Shown in pieces: positions 17,930 to 27,939 of a stretch of DNA of 64,000 nt. The position numbers and the translations under genes are program-made. Numbering within the stretch: the first letter of the stretch is position 1; each line of letters begins with the position of its first letter. The notes beneath the pieces are model-generated. The model ran no database searches, was not told the DNA's origin, and was given only the letters and a program-made list of their open reading frames with translations. The stretch comes from Parabacteroides distasonis ATCC 8503 (GTDB lineage Bacteria > Bacteroidota > Bacteroidia > Bacteroidales > Tannerellaceae), in contig NC_009615.1 of assembly GCF_000012845.1 (NCBI RefSeq), positions 1,759,501 through 1,823,500 on the forward strand. The letters are read 5' to 3'.

Positions 17930-19573
17930 TTAAGCTTGCTCCAACTGCAAAGTCTTAGTCGGCTGGTCGCAAACCTCCGTCGGACCGAAGTACTGGATCG
18001 GACCCGGATATACATAGCTAGTAGTCAAAGCCCACTCGTCACGGTTAGCGGCGAACGCCTTGAAAGGAGCGCCGTCAAGCTTAACCAAAGCCTTCTGGAT
18101 AACCGGCTTCATCTCGCCATGACGTTTCTCCATGTTCATCATCATAGTAACAGGGATACCACCGGCGATCCATTGATCAGCGGGAGCGGTCGTGTTACGT
18201 ACGGAAGACATATAACCTGTCTTACCGGCGGCGATCAAGCAAGATGCCGTGTAACCCAAAGAGTAGCAGTAGTCCGCATCGTAGTTAGACGGAGCGGCGC
18301 AACGACCCTCGTAACCGAAGAAGTGGTGTTGTGCGGCGAACTTGCCTACGTACTTGCCCTCGGCCTTCCACTCAGCCAATTTCTTGCCAACCATCTCAGA
18401 CAATAACTTCTCAGTCTCGATCAAAGAAACCTGTACGTTTCCGTGCGGGTCACGGTCCAAAGACAACTGACGAGCTACGCCCTCCGGAAGAGAAGCATAC
18501 AGATCAGAGTTCTCCTTCGTCAACTTGCTGATGATATAAGCACGTTGCTCGCTCTTCTTGATCATCTTGAACTCAGCGTCGTGCTTAGCCAAGAAGTCGT
18601 TCAACTCGGCGATCAAGCGTTTCATAGCCGGAACGAACTCGATCAAGCCCTCAGGGATCAATACCGTACCGAAGTTATTACCCTCGGCGGCACGTTTAGC
18701 CACGATACCAGCCACGTAAGTAACGATATCGTCCAAAGACATATTCTTCTCCTCAACCTCCTCGGAGATGATACAAACGTTCGGTTGAGTCTGCAAAGCG
18801 CACTCCAAAGCGATATGAGAAGCGGAGCGACCCATCAATTTGATGAAGTGCCAGTATTTCTGGGCGGAGTTACAGTCACGTTGGATGTTACCGATTACCT
18901 CGGAGTAAACCTTACAAGCCGTGTCGAAACCGAAAGAGGTCTCGATCTGGGCGTTCTTCAAGTCGCCGTCGATCGTCTTCGGGCAACCGATTACCTGTAC
19001 GCCGGCGCCAATAGCCTTGTAATACTCGGCCAATACGCAAGCGTTCGTGTTAGAATCGTCACCGCCGATAATAACCAAAGCCTTGATATCAAGCTCTTTC
19101 AAGATCTGAAGACCTTTATCGAATTGCTCTTTCGTCTCTAATTTCGTACGTCCGGAACCGATCATATCGAAACCGCCCGTGTTACGGTACTCGTCGATAA
19201 TATCAGCCGTCAATTCCATATATTTATGATCGATCAAACCGCCCGGGCCCAAGATGAAACCATACAGACGAGAATCTGCGTTGTGAGCCTTGATACCGTC
19301 GAACAAACCAGCGATCACGTTGTGACCACCGGGAGCCTGACCACCGGAAAGGATCACACCAACGTTCATGACAGGCATAGCCTTCTCCTCGTTACTCTTC
19401 TCGAATGTAACGATCGGCATTCCGTAAGTGTTCGGGAACAATTTCTTGATTTCTTCCTGATCGGCTACTGATTGAGTATACTCGCCGTCAACGGCTTTCA
19501 CTGCACCTTTCAACGCAGCGGGTACCTTCGGTTGGTAAGCTGCTCTTGCGATTTGTAATGCACTCTTTGTCAT
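17930..19573 (-). CDS. pfp: Pyrophosphate-dependent 6-phosphofructokinase
   Basis: 547 residues, the long PPi-dependent form. [19 protein letters not shown] (72-90) binds the phosphoryl donor; GGDDSN (170-175) has the Asp after GGD that marks PPi rather than ATP use; PKTIDGD (198-204) holds the catalytic Asp; and [14 protein letters not shown] binds fructose 6-phosphate. It makes fructose 1,6-bisphosphate from fructose 6-phosphate and PPi, reversibly, in cytosolic glycolysis. Codon use is strongly biased (GGT, CGT, AAG/AAC), as in a highly expressed gene. It is a single-gene unit with a clear terminator. Confidence 0.95.
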   Translation of the reverse strand: MTKSALQIARAAYQPKVPAALKGAVKAVDGEYTQSVADQEEIKKLFPNTYGMPIVTFEKSNEEKAMPVMNVGVILSGGQAPGGHNVIAGLFDGIKAHNADSRLYGFILGPGGLIDHKYMELTADIIDEYRNTGGFDMIGSGRTKLETKEQFDKGLQILKELDIKALVIIGGDDSNTNACVLAEYYKAIGAGVQVIGCPKTIDGDLKNAQIETSFGFDTACKVYSEVIGNIQRDCNSAQKYWHFIKLMGRSASHIALECALQTQPNVCIISEEVEEKNMSLDDIVTYVAGIVAKRAAEGNNFGTVLIPEGLIEFVPAMKRLIAELNDFLAKHDAEFKMIKKSEQRAYIISKLTKENSDLYASLPEGVARQLSLDRDPHGNVQVSLIETEKLLSEMVGKKLAEWKAEGKYVGKFAAQHHFFGYEGRCAAPSNYDADYCYSLGYTASCLIAAGKTGYMSSVRNTTAPADQWIAGGIPVTMMMNMEKRHGEMKPVIQKALVKLDGAPFKAFAANRDEWALTTSYVYPGPIQYFGPTEVCDQPTKTLQLEQA

Positions 19574-19931
19574 TTCTTAATTGATTTATTTAGAAATTAT
19601 TTGATACGTGTTCAAAAGTGACGCGAATATAAGGAAAAAAATCCGTATTAATAAAAAGACAAGGGGATATGTTCATTGAAAAATCACCCTAAAATTGGTT
19701 CCGAAGGAATGATTAACACTTTACAAGCCGATTTCCTAAAACAGGTCTGACAATATAGATCAACTCCTTCATCGTCCGCCCCAAATACATAATACTTTAT
19801 CGTATAAACACACCTTTTTAGCTCCTTTACATAAAGACTTTATATGCATGCAAGCTTTATCCCTAGGTGTATCTCTAGATTATAAAATAATAAATATGAA
19901 TTCCTCACAAGAAGCCCCTTTTACTATTTTC
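19574..19931. other. Gene-free gap between pfp and the restriction enzyme
   Basis: 358 AT-rich bases. The pfp promoter should lie near 19620 (CGAATATA, a weak TATATTCG -7 box on the minus strand). I see no ORF, array or clear hairpin in the rest. Confidence 0.5.
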
Positions 19932-22900
19932 TTATTCCAACTTTAAATCCGGTAACTTTTTGACGATCTCCATGGTTTGTACGCTCACGTTGATTACGGA
20001 GAGTAGCAAGTCCAAGATATAACGGGGGTTATCATGCTCACGGCTCCAGTCATTCGGATCGTTCTTGATCAAGCTACTTGGATCGGTTTTCACTTGATAG
20101 CGCTCCATGATCCATTCGATAGCGGATTTACCGTTCACGATGTACTCATACGCCTCATCGGGTATGTTCTCTATGCGAATCGAGCTGTTGTAGATAATCG
20201 TATCCTTTTGCCCCTTTTTGGGGAATCGCATTTTCTCTACCTCATAGTATTTATAATCCACCTTGACCGCATATAGATCCGTAGTTCCGGCAATCATACG
20301 ACCATCCGGGGCTTCCTCCTTTTGCCTGTCGCCAATGACTGTCACGCCCTCATACGCAGGTATTTCCTCATAATTCAGATGCAGATTAGCCAGTTGCTTA
20401 CCCGCATAGGAGAAATCGAGGAATGCGTCTATATCTTCCACGATCGGGATACGTGGTAAGGATTTCTTCAAATCGGCCGCAAAGGCTTCCCGGTATTTTG
20501 GGGAATGAAGCAAGCCATACACATAGTAGAAGATGGTTTCTTTCGTGATCTTCCGGGCATTTCCGAAACGGGTACGGACTTCTTTCAGTATCCAGTCGGT
20601 AATTCCGTCTCGACGGATGTAATCATCGCTTGATTCGGTATCGAATAAGGACAAGGTTTGCTGCTTGTTCTTGTTTTCTTCGTACCAGTAGAGAGGGAAA
20701 CATTGACTCTTTCCTATAAGTTCTAAATCTGGAAGCATATCTGTTATGATACAGCTAAAGTCTTTTGTTACGCCGACACCGCTAACGCAAATCACTAAAT
20801 TCTTATGACTTGAAGTCGGGAACATATTAAAAATAGGTCCTACATCATTTAGAACAGTCTTATCAAAATACAAATTTTGCTTTGAAAATGGACGATACAA
20901 CCCTATAGAGGCATATTTAACATCATAAAAATGCTCTCTATTTTTTTCTACATCTTGTCTATAAGCTCTACTCCAACTTATTTTTAATGGGTCATTGTCA
21001 ATAAAACTCACAACATCAATATTCGGATTATACCTTTTATATTCTTGATATTTTAATCTTTGCTCATTATAGAACTCATTTGATCGTCTCATTGACTCAA
21101 GCATTTTTTGTCTCGAATAGTTATAAGCCCATGAATCGCGAGAAGAACCTATGCCTCTTGCATAAACAGCATTAAATAGAGTTAGCTTATTAGCTTTATT
21201 ATCCTTATCACCCAAAAGTATCAAAGAATCAAACACATCCCCTCTCTGATTAATCCAATCCCCTTTCTCATTCGGAGCAACAATCTCCCATTGTAATTTA
21301 CTAGAATCAACGGAACCAAACTCACTTATCTTTTTAAGCTTCTGCTCACGAGATAAATAATCACCAATATCATGATACAGAATCGTCGCTTTCCCTTTCT
21401 TTTTCGGGTTCTTTATTAAGAAGGTGATTGATATAGGCGTACGAGAACCTGAACCAAATATTTTACCGCCTTCTTTACGAGACAACTCACCACTCGTACG
21501 TTGGTTTCCCCTTAAATTAAACACATATACACTCGAATATTCATCCTCAAGACATTTCCTAAATCCTTCTTGAGCATTTCCATCAATCCAAGCCCCATTA
21601 CTAATGAAAGCTACCACACCCCCATCCTTGCAATCCGCAATACGATCACTCGCCCAACGAAACGCCTTAATATAACTATCATAAAGAGAGTTCTTATTAG
21701 TCGCTTGAGCGGCTTTGGCATACGTCTCGGCAATCCGTTTATCCAAATGAGCGTAACTCAAATTCTGCGCATTATCATTCGCCGATTTCTGTCCGACCGA
21801 GTACGGAGGATTACCCATTATAACCCGTACCGGAGCTTTCTTTTGCTTATCCACATTCGCCGCATTCTCGGGAAACCAAGTCTGATCCAAGACATTCTCC
21901 TCGTTCTCGGTTGTCTGGAAAGTGTCCGTTAAGCAAATGCCCTCGAACGGCAAATAAGTATCTCGCTTTACGAGACTATGAAAGACGCTCTCGATATTGA
22001 CATCAGCGATATAATAAGCGAGCAAGACCAACTCATTGCAATGAATCTCATTCTTATATTTACGTTCCAGATCTTCCGGACGGATCAAACCGCTTTGTAA
22101 CAAACGGGTAATGAAAGTACCTGTCCCCGTGAAAGGATCTAAGATATGCACATTCTCATCCGAAAGGCTGCAATCAAATTCCTTGCGCAAGATATCGTCA
22201 ACGGAATGGATAATAAAATCCACGCATTCCACCGGTGTATAAACGATACCCAGCTTATCCACGGTCTTCGGGAAAGCGCCCTTGAAGAACTTCTCATACA
22301 GATTCTTGATAAGCGTCTGCTTTCCTTCCAGATTGTCAATATCGCCTACGTTCATGCGCACGTTCTCATAGAATTTATTCAATACCTCCGTATCCTTTTC
22401 CATGGCCTCGCTCTCCAGTAGCTCCAACATACGTTGCATACTACGGCTGACCGCATTATTCTTGACAAACTGATAGTCCTTAAACAAGGCATCGAATACC
22501 GGACGTGTAATCATATGCTGCGCCAGCATCTCCACCGCTTGTCCCTCGTCAATGGAAGGGTTCAAGTTCTTTTGCAAGCCATTCAAGAATTCAACGAAAG
22601 CCTCTTTGTGCAATCCCTCTTTCACGACACGGGCGATGCGCTCTATAAATTTCTGGGCGATCAAACCGATCTCCCTCGCCCAGTTCTCCCAATACAGGCG
22701 ATCTCCGACCTTCTCGACCATCTTCGCGTAGATCCCATCTTGCAAAGAACCGAAACGAAGTTCCAACTGGCGAGCGATCTCCTCATTACTTAGCTCGGTC
22801 GCCCCCGTCTGTTGATCCTGCGGATCGGGCATCCAATCCTTCCCGTGCATCCGGCCCGAGCCTTGCGGTATCCCGGCGACAACCACCTTGGGAGGCTTCA

Positions 22901-24926
22901 CCTTATTCAAATGTATCTTATTGACCGTAGCGTTAAACTCATCGTCGTGGGCACGCAAGGCATTCAAGATTTTCCAGACCACGGAAAAACGCTCGTTATC
23001 CTCCATCGCCTTCTCCGGCTCCACATCTGCCGGAACGACTACCGGGACAATGATATAACCATATTTCTTCTCATCCGAAGCCCCCTTGTGGAACGTACGC
23101 ATCACACGCCCCACGCTCTGCACGACATCCACCTCGCTATTACGGGCGGCGACAAAAAGAACAGCGTCCAAAGCCGGCACATCCACCCCTTCGGACAAGC
23201 AACGCACGTTCGATAGAATACGGCACTCGTTCGGATTGCCGGTCTCCTCCTTCAGCCAAGCGATCTTCTCCTCCTGTGTAGCGGCATTCATCGCCCCGTC
23301 GATATGTTGAACCTCGATATCCACGACCTCTTCCCGTACTTCCTCCGACAAGGATTCCTTATATTTTCTCACCATCGTAGGCATCACGGCAGCAAACCCC
23401 TTGGAAGAGATACCGCTCCCCCGCTCACTCGGATTAATGGTCGAGCAAAACGCCACGGCCCTCCGCATCAATACCGGGTCCGCCTCCTTCGTAACCCCCT
23501 TATCTCCTTTTATACGTTTGGACAAGCCATTGATACAACCGATGAGCTTACTGGCGTCGTCCATCTTTATTTCCTTTTGTTGCTTATCCTTGACATCCTC
23601 TAGGATAGAATCCGGGATATCATCCTCGCTAATCGTCAGCACCAATACCTTATAGTCCGTCAGCAGTCCCTCACGCACGGCACGTCCGAATCCGATCCGG
23701 AAAAACTCCTCGCCATAATAGTCCGGGTTATTCATGCTCCACAACACTAAATCCTTGTCTTTAGCCGTCGCCTTGGCATTGTCATTATAATAACGTGGGG
23801 TAGCCGTCATGTAAAGACGCTTTTTCCCCCGGATCAAGTCATTGTCATGTATTTTAGTAAAATGACTCTCATCACGACCTTTTTGCTTAAAACCGGTTGT
23901 CCGATGCGCCTCGTCGCAAACGATATAATCGAATATACCATAAGACGGATCAGCCTCCAATAGCGCTCGCTGCGCCTCGGCCAAGACATCTATACTTTGA
24001 TAGGTCGAGAATACGACAACCAGTCCGTCCGTATCCTTATAGCCTAATAATTGCCGTTTTATCGAGTTGATATTTGTCGTGGCGGGCAATGGGTTATCGA
24101 TGATACTCGTCTCGTCATTATCGAAATCGTTCCTTTTGGAAGCCTTGGAATCCGAGCAAATACAAACAGCCTTCATCCTGTATTTCGTATCTGTCATCCA
24201 AGCATTCAGCGATTGTCCTAAAAGAGCGATACTGGGGACCATGAATAAAATCAGTCCCTTGCCCCCGGTCTCTTGCTCTATGATCTCCAAGGAGGTGTAC
24301 GTTTTTCCCGTTCCACAAGCCATGATTAGTTTTCCCCGGTCATGTACCCTAAAATATTCATGAGCCGCTTTCATCGCTTCCAACTGATGCTTGCGAGGCT
24401 GTTTACCTTCCCGTAAAGCCGCTTTTCCCGTATCCCCTTTCAAGAGTTTATCCCAATCAACCGGAGAAGCCTCCAACTCATGCATATTGATACGAGTCAC
24501 CGAAATGTCTTGACCTTTCAACGTCTCTTCCGCATTCGCTCCCCAGCGCAAGGTGGTAGAAACCCAGATCAGGTTACTGAAATACGTGGTCTTCAAGGTT
24601 AAATCATCTATAAACGCACGATGAGCGGTGGATATAAAGGAGTCTACGACCGCCTTGCTTATGACGGCCTTCTCGTCATAGCATTTACACTGGATGGCCC
24701 AATAATCACCCAAATCAGTTTTCGCCACCAAGTCTATACCTAGATCTTTCCCGCCGAAATCCTTTTTTCCCGGAAATTCCTCCCAAAGCCAAACCTCCTG
24801 CAATTTATCCGCATAGCGAGGGTCCGTTTGGAACCATCTCTTCATCAGTTTCTCAAACTTCGCTCCCTTTTCTCTTTCGGTAAAAGATCCGGTACGGAAT
24901 CTTTGAAGTACTTCTTTAAATGTCAT
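19932..24926 (-). CDS. Single-chain type ISP restriction-modification enzyme
   Basis: About 1664 residues, the size of LlaGI/LlaBIII-type enzymes. Domains in order: PD-(D/E)XK nuclease (DLGIDLVAKT near 61-70, QCK at 79-81); SF2 translocase with Walker A GTGKT (205-209), DEAH (338-341), MTATPRYY and QSVGRVMR; an N6-adenine methyltransferase with DPFTGTGTF (from 930) and NPPY (1039-1042); and a C-terminal specificity region with LYRPFSKQNLYFD. It methylates one site and cuts unmodified DNA after translocation, so no partner gene is needed. The start at 24926 (MTFKEVLQRF) is preferred over 24974. The part at about 20740-21560 is clearly AT-richer than the rest. Confidence 0.92.
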   Translation of the reverse strand: MTFKEVLQRFRTGSFTEREKGAKFEKLMKRWFQTDPRYADKLQEVWLWEEFPGKKDFGGKDLGIDLVAKTDLGDYWAIQCKCYDEKAVISKAVVDSFISTAHRAFIDDLTLKTTYFSNLIWVSTTLRWGANAEETLKGQDISVTRINMHELEASPVDWDKLLKGDTGKAALREGKQPRKHQLEAMKAAHEYFRVHDRGKLIMACGTGKTYTSLEIIEQETGGKGLILFMVPSIALLGQSLNAWMTDTKYRMKAVCICSDSKASKRNDFDNDETSIIDNPLPATTNINSIKRQLLGYKDTDGLVVVFSTYQSIDVLAEAQRALLEADPSYGIFDYIVCDEAHRTTGFKQKGRDESHFTKIHDNDLIRGKKRLYMTATPRYYNDNAKATAKDKDLVLWSMNNPDYYGEEFFRIGFGRAVREGLLTDYKVLVLTISEDDIPDSILEDVKDKQQKEIKMDDASKLIGCINGLSKRIKGDKGVTKEADPVLMRRAVAFCSTINPSERGSGISSKGFAAVMPTMVRKYKESLSEEVREEVVDIEVQHIDGAMNAATQEEKIAWLKEETGNPNECRILSNVRCLSEGVDVPALDAVLFVAARNSEVDVVQSVGRVMRTFHKGASDEKKYGYIIVPVVVPADVEPEKAMEDNERFSVVWKILNALRAHDDEFNATVNKIHLNKVKPPKVVVAGIPQGSGRMHGKDWMPDPQDQQTGATELSNEEIARQLELRFGSLQDGIYAKMVEKVGDRLYWENWAREIGLIAQKFIERIARVVKEGLHKEAFVEFLNGLQKNLNPSIDEGQAVEMLAQHMITRPVFDALFKDYQFVKNNAVSRSMQRMLELLESEAMEKDTEVLNKFYENVRMNVGDIDNLEGKQTLIKNLYEKFFKGAFPKTVDKLGIVYTPVECVDFIIHSVDDILRKEFDCSLSDENVHILDPFTGTGTFITRLLQSGLIRPEDLERKYKNEIHCNELVLLAYYIADVNIESVFHSLVKRDTYLPFEGICLTDTFQTTENEENVLDQTWFPENAANVDKQKKAPVRVIMGNPPYSVGQKSANDNAQNLSYAHLDKRIAETYAKAAQATNKNSLYDSYIKAFRWASDRIADCKDGGVVAFISNGAWIDGNAQEGFRKCLEDEYSSVYVFNLRGNQRTSGELSRKEGGKIFGSGSRTPISITFLIKNPKKKGKATILYHDIGDYLSREQKLKKISEFGSVDSSKLQWEIVAPNEKGDWINQRGDVFDSLILLGDKDNKANKLTLFNAVYARGIGSSRDSWAYNYSRQKMLESMRRSNEFYNEQRLKYQEYKRYNPNIDVVSFIDNDPLKISWSRAYRQDVEKNREHFYDVKYASIGLYRPFSKQNLYFDKTVLNDVGPIFNMFPTSSHKNLVICVSGVGVTKDFSCIITDMLPDLELIGKSQCFPLYWYEENKNKQQTLSLFDTESSDDYIRRDGITDWILKEVRTRFGNARKITKETIFYYVYGLLHSPKYREAFAADLKKSLPRIPIVEDIDAFLDFSYAGKQLANLHLNYEEIPAYEGVTVIGDRQKEEAPDGRMIAGTTDLYAVKVDYKYYEVEKMRFPKKGQKDTIIYNSSIRIENIPDEAYEYIVNGKSAIEWIMERYQVKTDPSSLIKNDPNDWSREHDNPRYILDLLLSVINVSVQTMEIVKKLPDLKLE

Positions 24927-25028
24927 TGTCTCAATCGTCCGTTGTTTAGTCCTCAAAAGTACATAAAACTCCACTTATTTCAATAACTCGGACAGATTTT
25001 CATTGGAGACATAGCCGACCTTCTAAAA

Positions 25029-25138
25029 GAAACATCTGTTTCTTCCGATAGAAACAAGAGTTTTATACGGGAGAAACTCTTGTTTATTCATAGGAAAACT
25101 TTTGTTTTCCCTAGAAGAAACTAAAGTTTCCTAAGCAT
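25029..25138. repeat. 22-bp-period array, five units with GAAAC-N4-GTTTC dyads
   Basis: Units start at 25029, 25051, 25073, 25095 and 25117. Four begin GAAAC and one AAAAC, then four bases, then GTTTC or a close variant, then 8-9 variable bases. The second and third units together form a perfect 12-bp inverted repeat AAACAAGAGTTT (25052-25063/25074-25085). The fourth holds GGAAAAC-TTTT-GTTTTCC (25093-25110). It lies upstream of the restriction enzyme gene. Confidence 0.75.
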
Positions 25139-25280
25139 AAAAAACAACAAAACTGCAATAAATTGAAAAACAACACTATACTTAAAAATTCACTCTTCTA
25201 CAGATAAGATAAGCGAGAATATTTCTTTTTTCGGAGCAAAGCCTTATGTAAATGTCATCGGGCAACGTTTTTTCCCAAAA

Positions 25281-25302
25281 GACTTCGTATATTCGCGAAG
25301 TC
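25281..25302 (+). promoter_or_regulatory. Palindrome GACTTCG-N8-CGAAGTC enclosing a -7-like box
   Basis: Perfect 7-bp arms flank TATATTCG (25288-25295), one base off TAnnTTTG, 46 bases before the thioredoxin-like gene. A regulator bound to the palindrome would cover the promoter. Confidence 0.45.
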
Positions 25303-25347
25303 AATATTCCATATTTTAATACATTACTTACATAACACAAATACAAA

Positions 25348-26472
25348 ATGAAAAAGTATCTTACTCTTGCCGCATCAGCTCTGCTCCTAGCCGCATGCAG
25401 CGAAAAACCGGGTTACGAGATCAACGGTACCGTAGCGAACACCGATCTAAACGGAAAATACGTTTACCTGTATGAATATGGCGTACAAGACGCCGCCCCA
25501 ATGGATAGCGCATTGGTGCAGAACGGCACGTTCACGTTCAAAGGAACACAGAGCGCCCCTGCCCTACGCAAACTCGCCTTCGCCGAGGATGTCGTGGAAC
25601 CCAAACGTGCCGCTTCCGGCGAGAACGCTCCTTTTACAAGCGTATTCGTACTGGAGAACGGTAAATTACAGGCTGTTCTTGACGAGGCCGCTTCCGCCGT
25701 TTCTGGAACACCGGAGAATGACGGATTGAAAGCCCTGCAAGCACAAATGAAGACTTTGCGTGCGGATTTGGAGAAGCTTTCCGCCGACATGAAATCTGAG
25801 GACAAGGAAGTCGTAAGCGCCGCCGAGAAGAAATATGACGAGATCGACCAAAAGGTAACCGATGCCGTCAAGACTTACATATTGAATAATACGACCAAGC
25901 AATCCGCCGCCAAGTTATTATACGATTTCCGTTATAGCTTGGACGAGGCTGCCCAGAACGAGATTATCGCCAAGGCGGACTCCGCTTTCAAGGCCGTTCC
26001 GAACATCGATAAGCTCATGGCTCACCTAGATGTACTGAAAACCGTAGCCGTAGGCAAGAAGTTCGTGGACTTCGAGATGGCCGACCCGAACGGTAAGACG
26101 CACAAGCTATCCGAGTTCGTAGGCAATGGCAAGAACATCGTGTTGATCGATTTTTGGGCAAGCTGGTGTCCTCCTTGCCGCCGGGATATGCCGAATTTGG
26201 TAGCCGCTTACAAGAAATACAAGAACAAAGGTTTCGAGATCGTTGGTATCTCCTTGGATAGCAAGGCTGACGCATGGGCGAAAGGCGTAAAGGACCTGAA
26301 TATCACATGGACCCAACTCTCCGACTTGCAAGGCTGGAAAAACTCCGGTGCTCAACTATACGGGGTAAACAGCATCCCTCACACCGTATTGGTGGATAAG
26401 GACGGAACGATCATCGCCAAGAACCTACATGGCGAGGAGATCGACGCTAAACTTCAAGAAATACTAAAATAA
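25348..26472 (+). CDS. TlpA-like thioredoxin-fold lipoprotein with DUF4369 N-terminus
   Basis: 374 residues. Lipoprotein signal LTLAASALLLAACSEK; a DUF4369-like beta domain (YEINGTVANTDLNGKYVYLYEY) up to about 110; a helical linker; and a C-terminal TlpA/AhpC-TSA domain with the redox pair in FWASWCPPCRRD and the cis-Pro in NSIPHTVLVD. It is expected in the periplasm or on the inner face of the outer membrane as a thiol-disulfide reductase, as in the Bacteroides TlpA family. The OsmC gene follows 11 bases later, suggesting a redox-stress operon. Confidence 0.9.
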   Translation: MKKYLTLAASALLLAACSEKPGYEINGTVANTDLNGKYVYLYEYGVQDAAPMDSALVQNGTFTFKGTQSAPALRKLAFAEDVVEPKRAASGENAPFTSVFVLENGKLQAVLDEAASAVSGTPENDGLKALQAQMKTLRADLEKLSADMKSEDKEVVSAAEKKYDEIDQKVTDAVKTYILNNTTKQSAAKLLYDFRYSLDEAAQNEIIAKADSAFKAVPNIDKLMAHLDVLKTVAVGKKFVDFEMADPNGKTHKLSEFVGNGKNIVLIDFWASWCPPCRRDMPNLVAAYKKYKNKGFEIVGISLDSKADAWAKGVKDLNITWTQLSDLQGWKNSGAQLYGVNSIPHTVLVDKDGTIIAKNLHGEEIDAKLQEILK

Positions 26473-26483
26473 ACAAGAATAAC

Positions 26484-26930
26484 ATGTCCGCTCAAATCAC
26501 TCTAAACTGGGAAAAGGACTTGACATTCGAGACCTTGCTAGACGGGCATAAGGTGACAATAGACAGGGATATGGAGAACGGGGGCAACGACGAGGGCCCC
26601 CGTCCCAAAGCCCTAATGCTCGTAGCCTTAGCCGGATGCAGCGCCATGGACGTAATCCCTTTGTTCAACAAGATGAGGGTACGTTTCGAGAAAGTATCCA
26701 TTGACGTGAAGGCCGAGAGCTCCGACACCATCCCCATGGTATACACCGCATTCCACATGACCTACCATATCCAAGGGAACAAGGAAGACGCAGCCAAGAT
26801 AGACAAGGCGATCCGCTTGTCGCAAGAAAAATATTGCGGAGTAGGCCTTATGATGAAAAAGATCGCCCCTATCACGTACGAGATCCTGTTAAATGGGGAA
26901 CCGTTAAAACCATACCCTAACGACAAATAA
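26484..26930 (+). CDS. OsmC family protein
   Basis: 148 residues with the OsmC fold pattern: GGNDEGPRPKALMLVALAGCSAMDV, where the Cys is the usual first active-site thiol, and LSQEKYCGVGLMMKK, where Cys is the second. Family members reduce organic hydroperoxides or handle reactive thiols; the YhfA-like short branch fits best. It is cytosolic. It lies 11 bases after the TlpA-like gene and is likely cotranscribed. Confidence 0.88.
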   Translation: MSAQITLNWEKDLTFETLLDGHKVTIDRDMENGGNDEGPRPKALMLVALAGCSAMDVIPLFNKMRVRFEKVSIDVKAESSDTIPMVYTAFHMTYHIQGNKEDAAKIDKAIRLSQEKYCGVGLMMKKIAPITYEILLNGEPLKPYPNDK

Positions 26931-26943
26931 CAAATCCCGCCTC

Positions 26944-26974
26944 TTGCATGGCTGGATTAAAAAATTTATCTTTG
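26944..26974 (+). promoter_or_regulatory. Promoter of the GGGtGRT operon
   Basis: -33 TTG at 26944-26946, a 20-base spacer and -7 TATCTTTG at 26967-26974. The leader to the ATG at 27054 is about 70 bases. Confidence 0.65.
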
Positions 26975-27053
26975 TGCGATCTTTAGAGAAAGCGATATTA
27001 CTATAAAATTAGCATAAGGTTTTATTACACTTTAATATAATAAATTAGCGATT

Positions 27054-27746
27054 ATGATTTATTCACATGAAGTTCAACACATGTGTGTTGTAAAGAAGGG
27101 AGCTAACCACCAGTGCGCTCCGATTCCTGAAGAAGGAAAGTGGGTTAGAGCAACTCAGATCACTGATATCTCTGGTTTGACTCACGGTATCGGTTGGTGC
27201 GCGCCGAAACAAGGTGGATGTAAGCTGACATTAAACGTTAAAGAAGGAATCATCCAAGAGGCTCTTGTAGAGACAATCGGTTGTTCCGGTATGACTCACT
27301 CAGCGGCTATGGCTTCTGAGATCCTTCCGGGTAAAACTCTTTTGGAAGCATTGAACACAGACCTTGTTTGTGACGCTATCAACACCGCTATGCGCGAGTT
27401 GTTCTTGCAGATCGTCTACGGTCGTACACAGTCCGCTTTCTCAGAGGGAGGTCTGCCTGTAGGCGCTGGCTTGGAAGACCTTGGTAAAGGTTTGCGTAGC
27501 CAAGTGGGTACGATGTTCGGTACATTGGCTAAAGGTCCCCGCTACTTGGAGATGGCCGAGGGATATTGCACGCGCATGGCATTAGACGCTGATGACGAAG
27601 TAATCGGTTATGAATTCATCCACTTGGGTAAATTCATGGATATGGTTAAGAAGGGTATGGACGCTAACGAGGCACTGGAAAAGGCGAAAGGCTCTTACGG
27701 TCGTTTCAAAGAAGCTGTAAAATATATCGATCCTCGTAATGAATAA
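27054..27746 (+). CDS. NifU/IscU-like Fe-S scaffold homologue
   Basis: 230 residues. The core ETIGCSGMTHSAAMASEILPGKTL resembles the second conserved Cys block of IscU/NifU scaffolds; other cysteines lie in HMCVVKKGANHQC and GWCAPKQGGCKL, so several thiols could bind a cluster or Zn. The later part (GLEDLGKGLRSQVGTMFG) is specific to this branch, which is regularly encoded with the GGGtGRT protein. Codon use is biased as in a highly expressed gene. It is cytosolic, and the first of three linked genes. Confidence 0.8.
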   Translation: MIYSHEVQHMCVVKKGANHQCAPIPEEGKWVRATQITDISGLTHGIGWCAPKQGGCKLTLNVKEGIIQEALVETIGCSGMTHSAAMASEILPGKTLLEALNTDLVCDAINTAMRELFLQIVYGRTQSAFSEGGLPVGAGLEDLGKGLRSQVGTMFGTLAKGPRYLEMAEGYCTRMALDADDEVIGYEFIHLGKFMDMVKKGMDANEALEKAKGSYGRFKEAVKYIDPRNE

Positions 27747-27930
27747 GAAAACATTTACACGTGTCCTCATCGGGCTGAGTGTTATCACGGCTGTGGCTAC
27801 GCTTATCACGTATTTCGTGATGAAGCCGGAGAAACCGTGGTTGGCGTTTTACGTGGCTTGTTGTGGCGGTGTATTGGTTTTCAACTTTCTGATATCTTTA
27901 TTCCTAGTAAATAAGAATTTTAAAAAGTAA
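27739..27930 (+). CDS. Small two-helix membrane protein
   Basis: 63 residues, MNKKTFTRVLIGLSVITAVATLITYFVM then WLAFYVACCGGVLVFNFLISLFLV, with a basic C-terminus (NKNFKK). It starts 8 bases inside the preceding gene and ends 9 bases before the GGGtGRT gene, so it is translationally coupled. No family is recognised. It may anchor or partner the two soluble proteins. Confidence 0.75.
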   Translation: MNKKTFTRVLIGLSVITAVATLITYFVMKPEKPWLAFYVACCGGVLVFNFLISLFLVNKNFKK

Positions 27931-27939
27931 AAAAATAAT

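Larger units (their letters stand above)
24927..25347. other. Gap with divergent promoters and a 22-bp array
   Basis: 421 bases between divergent genes. It holds the array at 25029-25138 and the palindrome at 25281-25302, listed separately. Bases 25139-25260 are AT-rich with no clear structure. Confidence 0.6.

Noticed and set aside
24927..24974. Longer start of the type ISP enzyme
   Set aside because: The extra 16 residues are unlike the domain start; MTFKEVLQRF fits the family better.
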